IMG/VR virus record: IMGVR_UViG_3300023184_000029
Location: 62,001-126,000 of that record
Length of the DNA stretch: 64,000 nucleotides
Reading direction: 5' to 3' (one strand)
From: a virus
Positions 7,829 to 14,325 of the stretch are shown here, piece by piece. The notes beneath the pieces were generated by a model. It was not told the origin of the DNA and searched no databases. It saw only the letters and a list, made by a program, of their open reading frames with translations. The position numbers were made by a program, and so were the translations under genes. How positions within the stretch are numbered: position 1 is the first letter of the stretch; each line of letters begins with the position of its first letter.

Positions 7829-8031
7829 TATTTATTCTCCCATAATGGATATTGTTTTTCATTCTTATCTAATTGATCGGCCAATTTTGCCACTTCTCTT
7901 TCGCTCCATCCTGTAAAATAACCCCTCATAAATATTTGGGTTAATTGATTACGGTCTTTTTCATGCTCATAATATTTTTGTACAGCCTCTATCCAAGTTT
8001 TTGTTGCTAATTATAGGGGATTTTCAGTCAT
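7828..8031 (-). pseudogene. small gene interrupted by in-frame TAA at codon 7
   Basis: ATG at 8031 overlaps the upstream stop (TAATG) and the terminal TAA overlaps the next ATG at 7828, so the 68-codon frame is exactly framed like its neighbours. However, codon 7 is TAA (MTENPL-stop-LATKTWIEAVQ...). The remaining frame is protein-like (GWSEREVAKLADQLDKNEKQ). Possible explanations are a recent nonsense mutation, a sequencing error, or stop-codon readthrough. No good internal start precedes TKTWIEAV. Confidence 0.6.
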
Positions 8032-8228
8032 TACTTATTCTCAACATCAAAGTCCAAAAGGTCGGGATTAATAAGGTCAGTCATATAGTCTTTAATTAAA
8101 CCATGCAGAGAATCGTCATCTACCGCTGTAACCCAAATATCCTCTATAATCTTATCAACAAGATCACAAACATCTTTAAAGTTATTGCGATCTAAGTTTA
8201 CAAACTCTTGTTTGACGTTAACTGCCAC
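8031..8228 (-). CDS. hypothetical acidic protein (GTG start)
   Basis: 65-aa acidic helical protein with no recognisable motif. GTG start overlaps the upstream TAG stop (TAGTG). Confidence 0.6.
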   Translation of the reverse strand: MAVNVKQEFVNLDRNNFKDVCDLVDKIIEDIWVTAVDDDSLHGLIKDYMTDLINPDLLDFDVENK

Positions 8229-8380
8229 TAGTTATTCTCCAAAACTATTTGTTTAAAAATATTGATTTGTACTAAAACATCCCAAAAACTATATCCATAG
8301 CCCTCTTGCAATCTCAAATCTTCTCCATAAAAAATATTATAACAATATCTGTTATCATAACGATAGATGCTAATCTTCAT
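8228..8380 (-). CDS. 50-aa hypothetical protein
   Basis: Tyrosine-rich frame (MKISIYRYDNRYCYNIFYGE...) ending IFKQIVLENN. The ATG overlaps the upstream stop (ATGA) and the TAG overlaps the downstream GTG, an exact fit between neighbours that supports it as a gene. No family was recognised. Confidence 0.55.
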   Translation of the reverse strand: MKISIYRYDNRYCYNIFYGEDLRLQEGYGYSFWDVLVQINIFKQIVLENN

Positions 8381-8652
8381 TTATTTGTTTCTTTAAATTT
8401 GAATTGACCATATAAAGACTCAAACATATGATTAACCACTATGCCAGCAATATTATTAATGCTATTTTTTGGATCAGCCATTACCCCAATTAACAAATGA
8501 AATTCGTGTTTATGAAGGGGGTCCAACTGAATTAGTAATGATCCATTCCTCATTCTGTTAAAGTGAAAATCTTTATACTCTGAACAGATATACTTTAATA
8601 CTCTTGCGTGATATTTCTTATAATCTGCTTTACTATCAAATTTTTCATTCAT
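8377..8652 (-). CDS. hypothetical protein
   Basis: 91-aa basic protein. The ATG at 8652 is preferred; the codon at 8664 is TTG with no RBS. Segments YKKYHARVLKYIC and LHKHEFHLLIG are seen, without a family match. Confidence 0.6.
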   Translation of the reverse strand: MNEKFDSKADYKKYHARVLKYICSEYKDFHFNRMRNGSLLIQLDPLHKHEFHLLIGVMADPKNSINNIAGIVVNHMFESLYGQFKFKETNK

Positions 8653-8657
8653 AGTTT

Positions 8658-8750
8658 TTACCAACCGATTATCCTATCTATAAATGTCGCACATTGCATA
8701 GTGGCTATGAAATATAGTAAATAATACTCCCATCGTGGAATAGTTATCAT
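8658..8750 (-). CDS. 30-aa single-pass membrane microprotein
   Basis: MITIPRWEYYLLYFIATMQC begins a short aromatic membrane helix. The ATG overlaps the upstream stop (ATGA) and the stop lies 5 nt before the next start. Support comes from gene packing and hydrophobicity only. Confidence 0.5.
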   Translation of the reverse strand: MITIPRWEYYLLYFIATMQCATFIDRIIGW

Positions 8751-8935
8751 TTCTTTTCCTCGTAAGGATTAAATCCTGTAAGTTGGTAATAAAAAGAAAA
8801 TAATCTTTGTATACGACTGTTGGCGTCATCATAGATTTTCCAACCATTTTCTGTATCAGTATCTATAGTGTCCTTATAGTCTTGAACACAACTAATAGCA
8901 TAAGCAATATCTTCAGCTAGTGTTGGTCTAATCAT
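8747..8935 (-). CDS. hypothetical protein
   Basis: 62-aa protein, helical (LAEDIAYAISCVQDYKDTID) with a C-terminal aromatic segment. No motif recognised. It overlaps both neighbours. Confidence 0.6.
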   Translation of the reverse strand: MIRPTLAEDIAYAISCVQDYKDTIDTDTENGWKIYDDANSRIQRLFSFYYQLTGFNPYEEKK

Positions 8936-9138
8936 TATTTTTCCCCATCACAATATTGATGCTCAGAGTATTCTTCCAACCATTCATGAAAAGCATTATT
9001 AGCATCAAGATAGTTGTCAAAATAGGCGATCTTTTTAAACTTGTGAGTTTCAGTTTGTCTAAGAATTAATCGCCCCCAAACAAGTTCATTACCTTGAGGA
9101 ACTCCATAAAGTTCCATTTTAGTTTGTGGTCTGTTCAT
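8935..9138 (-). CDS. hypothetical protein
   Basis: 67-aa protein with GRLILRQTETHKFKKIAYF followed by YLDANNAFHEWLEEYSE. The latter resembles the C-terminus of the 6158-6451 product, suggesting a duplicated small module. Confidence 0.6.
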   Translation of the reverse strand: MNRPQTKMELYGVPQGNELVWGRLILRQTETHKFKKIAYFDNYLDANNAFHEWLEEYSEHQYCDGEK

Positions 9139-9360
9139 TTATTTTTCCCCAATAGTCTCATAAATAAAATCCGCCAATGCTAGTAATTCTTCTTTTGTGG
9201 TTGGTGGATTGATTACATTATGCTTCTTGTTTGTTCTAAAGACCATACCATACTCATAACTGGTTAAGTTATCAGAATATCCACCAAAACGATCACGCTC
9301 TATAGCAAGATCAAAATATTCACCATCAAAAATATTCTGTTTAGGTATATAGCTACTCAT
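9139..9360 (-). CDS. 'LADFI' family small protein
   Basis: 73-aa protein ending PPTTKEELLALADFIYETIG. The start at 9360 (MSSYIPKQN) follows GGTGGAAG and overlaps the stop of the 31-codon gene upstream; the longer frame to 9408 has no RBS. Confidence 0.65.
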   Translation of the reverse strand: MSSYIPKQNIFDGEYFDLAIERDRFGGYSDNLTSYEYGMVFRTNKKHNVINPPTTKEELLALADFIYETIGEK

Positions 9361-9448
9361 TTCTTCCACCATGCTCAATATCCAACTGATAACTTTCCAG
9401 AGAGTCAAGAATTAGGCCAACTTCATGTTTATCAAGATTAATATTCAT
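9353..9448 (-). CDS. 31-aa hypothetical microprotein
   Basis: Short helical frame MNINLDKHEVGLILDSLESY... whose start lies inside the end of the upstream gene and whose stop overlaps the RBS/start of the next. No family recognised; packing is the only support. Confidence 0.4.
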   Translation of the reverse strand: MNINLDKHEVGLILDSLESYQLDIEHGGRNE

Positions 9449-9914
9449 TATTCTTCATCCTATTATTTATTAGATTCATTCCAAAAATCTTGTGATTAAT
9501 TCCCATTGTTCGTTTTTCTGGTATAAAAAAGTCTTTATCAAGACGGAAATTATAGTCTGTAATAAGTTTGTTTATTATTAGATTCATTACTATAAATGGA
9601 GATACATTAAAACTATCACTATCTAACCAATTAACATTGGTGGGAATTTCCATAGAGTCTTTAATTCCAAATCCATCAATTGAAAAATACAGATTGAGTT
9701 TTTCAGTACAGGGTACTCCTGTAGTATACAATTCCAAACTATTCAAAGAAGTAATATTACACTTAAAGTCGAGATTATTTATGAATAGTTCAGCAACCCT
9801 TTCTGCTATATCATAACGAATATTAGATGGTTTGACCTTGCCACTAGCAATAAGAGGTAAACTTGATAAACAAGCAAAACTATCTCCTATAAAATTTCTT
9901 CTATTAATACTCAT
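9438..9914 (-). CDS. hypothetical protein with Tat-like signal sequence
   Basis: 158-aa protein. The N-terminus MSINRRNFIGDSFACLSSLP has a twin-arginine motif (NRRNFI) followed by a moderately hydrophobic stretch and ASGK, resembling a Tat signal with a cleavage region near residue 25. The rest is a mixed alpha/beta domain without recognisable family. If genuine, a phage protein exported by the host Tat system is unusual. The gene sits among small cytoplasmic-looking genes. Confidence 0.65.
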   Translation of the reverse strand: MSINRRNFIGDSFACLSSLPLIASGKVKPSNIRYDIAERVAELFINNLDFKCNITSLNSLELYTTGVPCTEKLNLYFSIDGFGIKDSMEIPTNVNWLDSDSFNVSPFIVMNLIINKLITDYNFRLDKDFFIPEKRTMGINHKIFGMNLINNRMKNNEY

Positions 9915-10162
9915 TTCTTTTCTTCTTCAAGAATTTTATAAATAAAATCGGCCATTCCCTTTAGAGTTTCCCTATTCATATCCAATATATAATCATTAAG
10001 AATATCGCCATTATCCCAAAAGTCCACCCTAAACATCTCCCCATTCTTTAGAGAGATTTTATCTATGATTAAAGATAGATCATGATCAATTTGATATTGA
10101 TTTTTGGATTGATGACCATTTTTGATATTAGATTTATAGTTCTTGTTTGATTTAGTATTCAT
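9911..10162 (-). CDS. 'LADFI' family small protein
   Basis: 83-aa protein: an Asn/Lys-rich N-terminus (possibly disordered), a VDFWDNGDI strand region, then DMNRETLKGMADFIYKILEE. ATG at 10162 is preferred; a GTG at 10180 overlapping the upstream stop is possible. Confidence 0.65.
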   Translation of the reverse strand: MNTKSNKNYKSNIKNGHQSKNQYQIDHDLSLIIDKISLKNGEMFRVDFWDNGDILNDYILDMNRETLKGMADFIYKILEEEKK

Positions 10163-10169
10163 TTCTGGC

Positions 10170-10355
10170 TCATTTCCCACTAAAGACTATTTGATTTCTA
10201 TCTTGATGGGCTAGTTTCCCACCAATATGCCTCATCATAATGTGGGCATTAGTATAGTTTGGGTTGTCTTTGTGTTGTTTTTCGGTCAAAAACCATCCTA
10301 AAACTTGGTGCAAAATTTCTAGTTCCTTATCAGTCAGTTGAATCGTCTTATACAT
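10170..10355 (-). CDS. hypothetical protein, promoter-proximal
   Basis: 61-aa protein starting MYKTIQLTDKELEILHQVLG, a helical N-terminus seen in many small phage proteins, with no known function. RBS-like AGGCTGAAAAAG precedes the ATG, and a consensus promoter lies 46 nt upstream. Confidence 0.65.
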   Translation of the reverse strand: MYKTIQLTDKELEILHQVLGWFLTEKQHKDNPNYTNAHIMMRHIGGKLAHQDRNQIVFSGK

Positions 10356-10400
10356 CTTTTTCAGCCTAAAATTAAACTTTTTACCCGTATCAGTACCAAC

Positions 10401-10428
10401 AGTATACCATACAACTCCATAGTGTCAA
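10401..10428 (-). promoter_or_regulatory. promoter TTGACA-N16-TATACT
   Basis: -35 TTGACA (10428-10423) and -10 TATACT (10406-10401). The spacer lacks the CCGATAAT word. It is the likely start of the 10.4-to-6.1 kb operon. The stretch 10429-10573 to its right shows no gene or clear structure. Confidence 0.75.
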
Positions 10429-10573
10429 GTATCGACAAAAGGGGATTGACAACTTTAGCCAAGTCTGGTAGAATTAGACTTGTGAGAATCCTTAAATTTC
10501 ACCACCGGATAAGATAATAAGTAAATTTTAATTGATTAATGTGAAAAATAGGACGTATAAGCTAAGAATACTC

Positions 10574-10750
10574 TTATTCGGCGTTGATCTGGGATTCTTG
10601 AGAGGTATATATGGTGGAATTTGATGTGTTAAATATCTCTTTTTTCATTAAAAAATGCACAGAAACCATAGAAACTATTGTAATTAGACCCACAAATACT
10701 AGTTCTTTGATAAAAGGCACATGAAATTCATTAATTTTGATTTTGGTCAT
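10574..10750 (-). CDS. small membrane protein
   Basis: 58-aa protein with one transmembrane helix (FIKELVFVGLITIVSMVSVH) and a polar Ser/Thr/Asn-rich C-terminus. The start at 10750 has GAGGACGATA upstream. It is the last of five consecutive overlapping small membrane-protein genes. Confidence 0.65.
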   Translation of the reverse strand: MTKIKINEFHVPFIKELVFVGLITIVSMVSVHFLMKKEIFNTSNSTIYTSQESQINAE

Positions 10751-10865
10751 AATTATCGTCCTCATAAAGATAATCTTGTAAATAGCTAACTAATGCCCAA
10801 TGTAGTATGGTGCAGGAAAGAATAATCTGTGGGCCATATAAAATTAAAGGATCATTATTAAGCAT
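10731..10865 (-). CDS. 44-aa single-pass membrane microprotein
   Basis: MLNNDPLILYGPQIILSCTI opens a hydrophobic helix that continues to ALVSYL, then an acidic tail. It overlaps the downstream gene by 20 nt and the upstream gene by 8 nt. No family was recognised. Confidence 0.5.
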   Translation of the reverse strand: MLNNDPLILYGPQIILSCTILHWALVSYLQDYLYEDDNYDQNQN

Positions 10866-11010
10866 TATAATAGTCCACAATTCTGCTAAAAATATATGAC
10901 AGTACTATGATTCCTAAAATACTAATTATTAGTCGGGATAGATCATCATGTATGTATGTTGGTAGTAGTGGTTTGCTTACTACTGTATTCTGAAAAAATA
11001 AAGTTATCAT
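10858..11010 (-). CDS. 50-aa single-pass membrane microprotein
   Basis: A polar N-terminus is followed by LIISILGIIVLSYIFSRIVD, a clear transmembrane helix. ATGA overlap with the upstream gene supports coupled translation. Confidence 0.55.
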   Translation of the reverse strand: MITLFFQNTVVSKPLLPTYIHDDLSRLIISILGIIVLSYIFSRIVDYYNA

Positions 11011-11141
11011 TTCTTATATCCATTAATATCTCTGGAACTTGATCCATTAGGATCATAATAACTTATAAGAATAGAAAAAGCAATAATACTAATTATTATT
11101 AAGGATCCAACAACTATGGCTAAAATTTGAGTAATAGTCAT
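11007..11141 (-). CDS. 44-aa single-pass membrane microprotein
   Basis: N-terminal helix MTITQILAIVVGSLIIISII continues to FSILI, followed by a polar tail YYDPNGSSSRD. It overlaps the downstream gene by ATGA and follows the next microprotein by 1 nt. Confidence 0.55.
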   Translation of the reverse strand: MTITQILAIVVGSLIIISIIAFSILISYYDPNGSSSRDINGYKK

Positions 11142-11142
11142 T

Positions 11143-11259
11143 TTATTTTGGGGGCGGATTATTATGGTCTATAAAAAATTTATGACAAATATATATTGTT
11201 GTTTCAACTAATATCACAGACAAGACTAGAAAACCTAAAAGATTAAGTATCTGAACCAT
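11143..11259 (-). CDS. 38-aa single-pass membrane microprotein
   Basis: N-terminal helix MVQILNLLGFLVLSVILVET with a His/Pro tail. Its start lies inside the C-terminus of the Lys-rich gene upstream. It is the first of the membrane microprotein cluster. Confidence 0.5.
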   Translation of the reverse strand: MVQILNLLGFLVLSVILVETTIYICHKFFIDHNNPPPK

Positions 11260-11449
11260 AACCAAAAGCCTTTTTAATTAGACCAAAAAAATAATTTGTT
11301 TTACTTTCTGGTTTTATAATATCTTCTGTACTTTTTAAAGTGGGGGATTCATTATTACAATTTCTCTTACATTTTTCCCCACAACTCTTTTTGGGGGTTG
11401 TTTTCTTTTTGGGCTTAGAAGAATCAGACTTGGGTTTCTTTTTATTCAT
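11243..11449 (-). CDS. lysine-rich small protein
   Basis: 68-aa protein with a Lys/Pro/Ser-rich N-terminal half (MNKKKPKSDSSKPKKK), a CGEKCKRNC cluster, then a short amphipathic C-terminus (NYFFGLIKKAFGYG). It could bind nucleic acid or membrane. It starts 12 nt after an R repeat, with only a weak RBS. Confidence 0.55.
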   Translation of the reverse strand: MNKKKPKSDSSKPKKKTTPKKSCGEKCKRNCNNESPTLKSTEDIIKPESKTNYFFGLIKKAFGYGSDT

Positions 11450-11460
11450 ATTTAATTCTC

Positions 11461-11508
11461 GCTGACTATAACCACTTAAACCAAATCTGCTGGTTTAGGT
11501 GGGACTAT
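11461..11508 (-). repeat. R element copy 1
   Basis: ~48-bp dispersed repeat: GCTGACTAT ... inner hairpin ... GACTAT on the + strand. Here the inner hairpin is extended to a 12-bp near-perfect stem (AAACCA / TGGTTT core). The stop codon of the upstream gene (11495) lies within it. Confidence 0.75.
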
Positions 11509-11734
11509 GATGTTCTAACAATAAAATATTATCTACACTATGATTAACTTTTTTTATTTCTAAACTAATAAAACTATCTGATACATCAGGAAAGGATTTC
11601 TGGAATTTAGTCACTAAATTTTGTACCTGAGAGCATATAAGATCACATGATATTTGTTTATCTAGTCTTATAAAGTATTTTTGACTGACTGTATCCATAA
11701 AATCCAACCCTGAATGATCAGGTAAAACAATCAC
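11495..11734 (-). CDS. hypothetical protein ending inside an R element
   Basis: 79-aa protein, mixed alpha/beta, no family recognised. The last codons and stop come from R element sequence, implying that the repeat was inserted at, or defines, the gene end. Start overlaps the upstream stop by 4 nt. Confidence 0.6.
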   Translation of the reverse strand: MIVLPDHSGLDFMDTVSQKYFIRLDKQISCDLICSQVQNLVTKFQKSFPDVSDSFISLEIKKVNHSVDNILLLEHHSPT

Positions 11735-12057
11735 CTATATCTTACACAAGCATACCATCCACTCCTACCTTTAGCTACTCCTATTTCTACTGGAGTCTTT
11801 TGTCCCCAGTAACAACAGTTTCTAATAGCAGCATCAGAACTTACACTACTAAAACCAACTCCTTCATATCCATTATTTCCACCACAATGCCCCATGCTAT
11901 TTCGGCGGGCCTGAATTTCGGCAACACCTTGAGCAGATGATGTTGATGGTTGATATGAGGAATAGGAGTAATATTTACCCTGACTATAAACTATATTCTG
12001 ACTATAACCAACTGAAGAACAAAAGCATAATGCCACCAATAGTACTAATCTAATCAT
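11731..12057 (-). CDS. secreted small protein, planctomycete-like
   Basis: 108-aa protein with a classic signal peptide (MIRLVLLVALCFCSSVGYS, cleavage near 19). The mature part has HCGGNNGYEGVGFSSVS, AIRNCCYWG and GRSGWYACVRYR. I recognise this pattern as typical of small secreted proteins in planctomycete genomes (recollection, not a search). Four cysteines may form disulfides. It suggests acquisition from, or adaptation to, a planctomycete host. RBS AAGGAGGAAC is strong. Confidence 0.7.
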   Translation of the reverse strand: MIRLVLLVALCFCSSVGYSQNIVYSQGKYYSYSSYQPSTSSAQGVAEIQARRNSMGHCGGNNGYEGVGFSSVSSDAAIRNCCYWGQKTPVEIGVAKGRSGWYACVRYR

Positions 12058-12090
12058 AAAAGTTCCTCCTTGAATAAAATAATCCTAGAT

Positions 12091-12155
12091 AAGAAAAGAC
12101 CCCTAATCTTATGAGTTACCGTATTCGCTATTCAGCACGGGTTCATAAAATAGGG
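12091..12155 (-). terminator. long hairpin terminator
   Basis: A 14-bp stem with one bulge (CCCCTATTTTATGA pairing with TCATAAGATTAGGGG) closes a ~27-nt loop with an inner CCGT/ACGG pairing, followed on the - strand by TCTTTTCTT. It fits an intrinsic terminator for the gene at 12178-12396, though the stem is unusually long. Confidence 0.65.
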
Positions 12156-12177
12156 GCTATCTTTTCCTTTATATTAA

Positions 12178-12396
12178 TTAACGAACAACGCTACGAACGC
12201 GGGCCACAGTTCTACGACCAAAATTACGAGTAGCCTCAACAGTTCGTCGTGTTACTGTTACTGGAACTGAGATTAGTTCTCTTGTAACATTGACAGTTCG
12301 ACTACGAAGTGTACAATTACCATTAACACAACACTCACCAGCATAAGTTGACGAGCCAAGTAACATAAGAGCAATCACAAATGCAAACTTCATCAT
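12178..12396 (-). CDS. small secreted basic protein
   Basis: 72-aa protein with a signal peptide (MMKFAFVIALMLLGSSTYAG) followed by ECCVNGNCTLR and an Arg/Val/Thr-rich repeat-like tail (VPVTVTRRTVEATRN). The CCVNGNC cluster after the cleavage site resembles small secreted planctomycete proteins. It is monocistronic: own promoter, own terminator, RBS CAGGAGAAAAG. Confidence 0.7.
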   Translation of the reverse strand: MMKFAFVIALMLLGSSTYAGECCVNGNCTLRSRTVNVTRELISVPVTVTRRTVEATRNFGRRTVARVRSVVR

Positions 12397-12448
12397 AAAC
12401 TTTTCTCCTGTTAAAGTATGTCGCGTCCATGCGACCGATTTATGTTCT

Positions 12449-12476
12449 ATAGTAGGAATACAGTTTCAAGGGTCAA
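12449..12476 (-). promoter_or_regulatory. promoter TTGACC-N16-TACTAT
   Basis: -35 TTGACC (12476-12471) and -10 TACTAT (12454-12449), 53 nt upstream of the secreted-protein start. It lies between that gene and R element copy 2. Confidence 0.6.
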
Positions 12477-12506
12477 CTACAAATTTCTTAAGGGGCCTAC
12501 AATCTC

Positions 12507-12555
12507 GCTGACTACAACCAAAAAAACCAAATGCGGCACATTAGCTGAGACTAAT
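12507..12555 (-). repeat. R element copy 2
   Basis: Same frame words (GCTGACTA..., GAGACTAAT). The inner hairpin is changed to AATG/CATT, a compensatory change relative to AATCC/GGATT in other copies. It follows the microprotein gene 12593-12703 and precedes the promoter. Confidence 0.7.
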
Positions 12556-12592
12556 GCCCGGATCGGTTATACTAATTATAGTTGATTGTTAA

Positions 12593-12703
12593 TTATGGAT
12601 TAAAGTTTTGAGTAGGATAAAAATATCGGTATCCAAACCATGTTACCAAACTTAACAATATGAAAACACCAACATACCAATACTCTAATGGTAGCGTAGT
12701 CAT
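12593..12703 (-). CDS. 36-aa single-pass membrane microprotein
   Basis: MTTLPLEYWYVGVFILLSLV begins a transmembrane helix; the tail is aromatic and polar. The RBS GAGGTGATTT is good. It lies 8 nt downstream of the preceding gene in the same operon. Confidence 0.6.
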   Translation of the reverse strand: MTTLPLEYWYVGVFILLSLVTWFGYRYFYPTQNFNP

Positions 12704-12711
12704 AAATCACC

Positions 12712-12963
12712 TCAATTCTTAATTGTAAAAGTTTCTGTGTCTGCTCTATCGGTTTTACTAATTTTATTTCTACGAACAATTTTAGTAATACGTCCACGAC
12801 GATCATCATGAGATGATTCTAAGAAACATTTATCCTCATGATTATCATGGAATCCTTTAAAATTCCAGTTATAGTTTAATAGAATCTCTTCAGCAGATGT
12901 AGAGTGATCATAAATTTCACCCTCTACTTCAAAAGAAATTATTCTTCTAAAAGTTCTAGGCAT
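12712..12963 (-). CDS. hypothetical protein
   Basis: 83-aa charged protein, beta-rich N-terminus (RRIISFEVEGEIYD) and basic C-terminal half. No family recognised. It overlaps the upstream gene by 8 nt. A longer frame at 12600-12809 in another phase is a shadow. Confidence 0.6.
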   Translation of the reverse strand: MPRTFRRIISFEVEGEIYDHSTSAEEILLNYNWNFKGFHDNHEDKCFLESSHDDRRGRITKIVRRNKISKTDRADTETFTIKN

Positions 12964-13252
12964 GATGTAGTTCCTCCTGTGTTGAAGGATCGTCTAGATG
13001 ATAATCCTTGTCTTTCCTTTTGGTTAAGGTAGCTGGCTTATCATAATCTTGCCAATTATCTATTAGAATCTCAGGAGTTTCCTTTCTTATTTCACACTCC
13101 AAAGAATAGTTTCCAGACTTATCCTTTTCTTTACTTAGATAATCTCGTAAAGAGTCTTTAATCTGCATGAAATCCATTTCACCAAGTATCTGATCAATAT
13201 ACTTTCTTTGAATTTCCTTACGATTAACCTCACTAATATATCTAGCACGCAT
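12956..13252 (-). CDS. hypothetical protein
   Basis: 98-aa highly charged protein with no recognisable motif. RBS AGGTGATTT and its own promoter about 100 nt upstream support expression. The intervening leader holds a short frame, possibly a degenerate gene (SKDEEQLESWAKVFL). Confidence 0.6.
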   Translation of the reverse strand: MRARYISEVNRKEIQRKYIDQILGEMDFMQIKDSLRDYLSKEKDKSGNYSLECEIRKETPEILIDNWQDYDKPATLTKRKDKDYHLDDPSTQEELHHA

Positions 13253-13355
13253 AAATCACCTCATGGTTAAAGTTAAAAACACTTTTGCCCATGATTCCAA
13301 TTGTTCTTCGTCTTTGCTCACAAGACGTTTAACATTTGGCTCCGTTGACTAGATC

Positions 13356-13384
13356 ATTATACCAGATGGTGAGATAGCAAACAA
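13356..13384 (-). promoter_or_regulatory. promoter TTGTTT-N17-TATAAT
   Basis: Perfect -10 TATAAT (13361-13356) with a weak -35 TTGTTT (13384-13379), upstream of the 12956-13252 gene. It is the last - strand signal before the 13.26-13.78 kb gene-free stretch. Confidence 0.55.
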
Positions 13385-13465
13385 ATCAATATCTTAACAA
13401 TTTTTTAAAGAGACCTCATCAATTGTCCGACTACGGATATATCGATAATACAAAAATTTGGTTGC

Positions 13466-13493
13466 TTGACAAAACACAGAAATAGAATATAAT
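13466..13493 (+). promoter_or_regulatory. perfect consensus promoter on the + strand, TTGACA-N16-TATAAT
   Basis: Exact sigma70 consensus hexamers on the strand opposite to every gene in this region, immediately 5' of a foldable ~100-nt segment. Confidence 0.65.
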
Positions 13494-13499
13494 TATGCA

Positions 13500-13600
13500 G
13501 CGGGTGGAAGTTATACTATATACTAAGAGTACTAGTTAGATACTTTATCTGGTCTATCTATGTTGGACCTATAGACTCTTAGCTTCTATAATAACTACTT
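13500..13600 (+). ncRNA. candidate structured small RNA (three-way junction)
   Basis: Nested stems: AGTTAT 13509-13514 with ATAACT 13591-13596; CTAAGAGT 13523-13530 with ACTCTTAG 13575-13582. Inside are hairpins AGATA/TATCT (13538-13550) and GGTC/GACC (13551-13569). A perfect + strand promoter ends 7 nt upstream. No protein frame is convincing on either strand. No intrinsic terminator was recognised, so the 3' end is uncertain. Confidence 0.45.
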
Positions 13601-13784
13601 ATCAACCACGCAAACCACTAATACAACCAAGAGCAATACTAAAACAGATAGCGATTGAAAAGAAAATAAAATCCTCCGTTCATTGGTTGACAAAAGAAAA
13701 CTTGGAAGTTAGAATAAAACCAACCTCCCACTCTACCAGTATACCATACCTATCGGTCGCCACAACCCCTTGAGTTTAAAGGAT
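13601..13784. other. gene-free stretch with opposed promoters
   Basis: No convincing gene. A + strand TTGACA-N17-TAGAAT lies at 13687-13715. A - strand TTGTGG-N16-TATACT lies at 13747-13774 approximately, facing it. On the - strand GGAGG precedes a 21-codon hydrophobic frame lacking a standard start codon (FFSIAICFSIALGCI), possibly a decayed microprotein. Confidence 0.35.
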
Positions 13785-14189
13785 TTAGATCAGATGGCCG
13801 GAATCACTAAGAGTTTTAATAGTAGTCCCCAGGCCCGGCACCAAGCTTACCAGAAAGGATTCCATGGACGATACCCAAAGATAATGATCATGTTCCCAGT
13901 TCAATGATACATTGTTACTATTTACATGTGCTATCCATACAGTTTTAGAATATCCACTAGAGTAGTTAATAGTAATAGTCTTAAGATTTTCAATAGGATA
14001 ACTTATTCCAGTTTCTTCATTTAATTCTCTAATAGCAGCAGAGGTATTAGTTTCATTAGGTTCAACATGACCACCAGGCAAACAATATCGGCCGGGCATC
14101 CATGGAGCAGATTCTCCACGACGTAAAATTAATAACTTTTTATATGAGTCTATAACTGCCACAGTTGAGGTTTTTTGATTTTTACTCAT
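13785..14189 (-). CDS. Nudix hydrolase
   Basis: 134-aa protein with a complete Nudix box GHVEPNETNTSAAIRELNEE followed by TGI (about residues 41-63), which binds metal and hydrolyses nucleoside diphosphates linked to a second group. CLPGGH precedes it as expected. The substrate (oxidised nucleotide, NAD-like, capped RNA) cannot be assigned. The ATG at 14189 overlaps the upstream stop; the frame extends to 14219 without an RBS. Confidence 0.85.
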   Translation of the reverse strand: MSKNQKTSTVAVIDSYKKLLILRRGESAPWMPGRYCLPGGHVEPNETNTSAAIRELNEETGISYPIENLKTITINYSSGYSKTVWIAHVNSNNVSLNWEHDHYLWVSSMESFLVSLVPGLGTTIKTLSDSGHLI

Positions 14190-14325
14190 GAACAATTTTC
14201 TCGAGTTTTTTAGTAACACTATCTAAAAGTTTAGTAACAGGTTTAGCAACAGTATAATCACTAACATAGTTCTTTATAGCGTCTAATAGTTTCCATGCCT
14301 CTTGTTTACTTATATCTATTTGCAT
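14182..14325 (-). CDS. hypothetical helical protein
   Basis: 47-aa helical protein (MQIDISKQEAWKLLDAIKNY...). The start at 14325 is preferred because GAGGTTAATT precedes it; the longer frame to 14400 runs through the upstream gene. Confidence 0.5.
   Translation of the reverse strand: MQIDISKQEAWKLLDAIKNYVSDYTVAKPVTKLLDSVTKKLEKIVHE

Noticed and set aside
12600-12809. 69-codon - strand frame
   Set aside because: It overlaps two better supported genes (12593-12703 and 12712-12963) in another phase and has no RBS.
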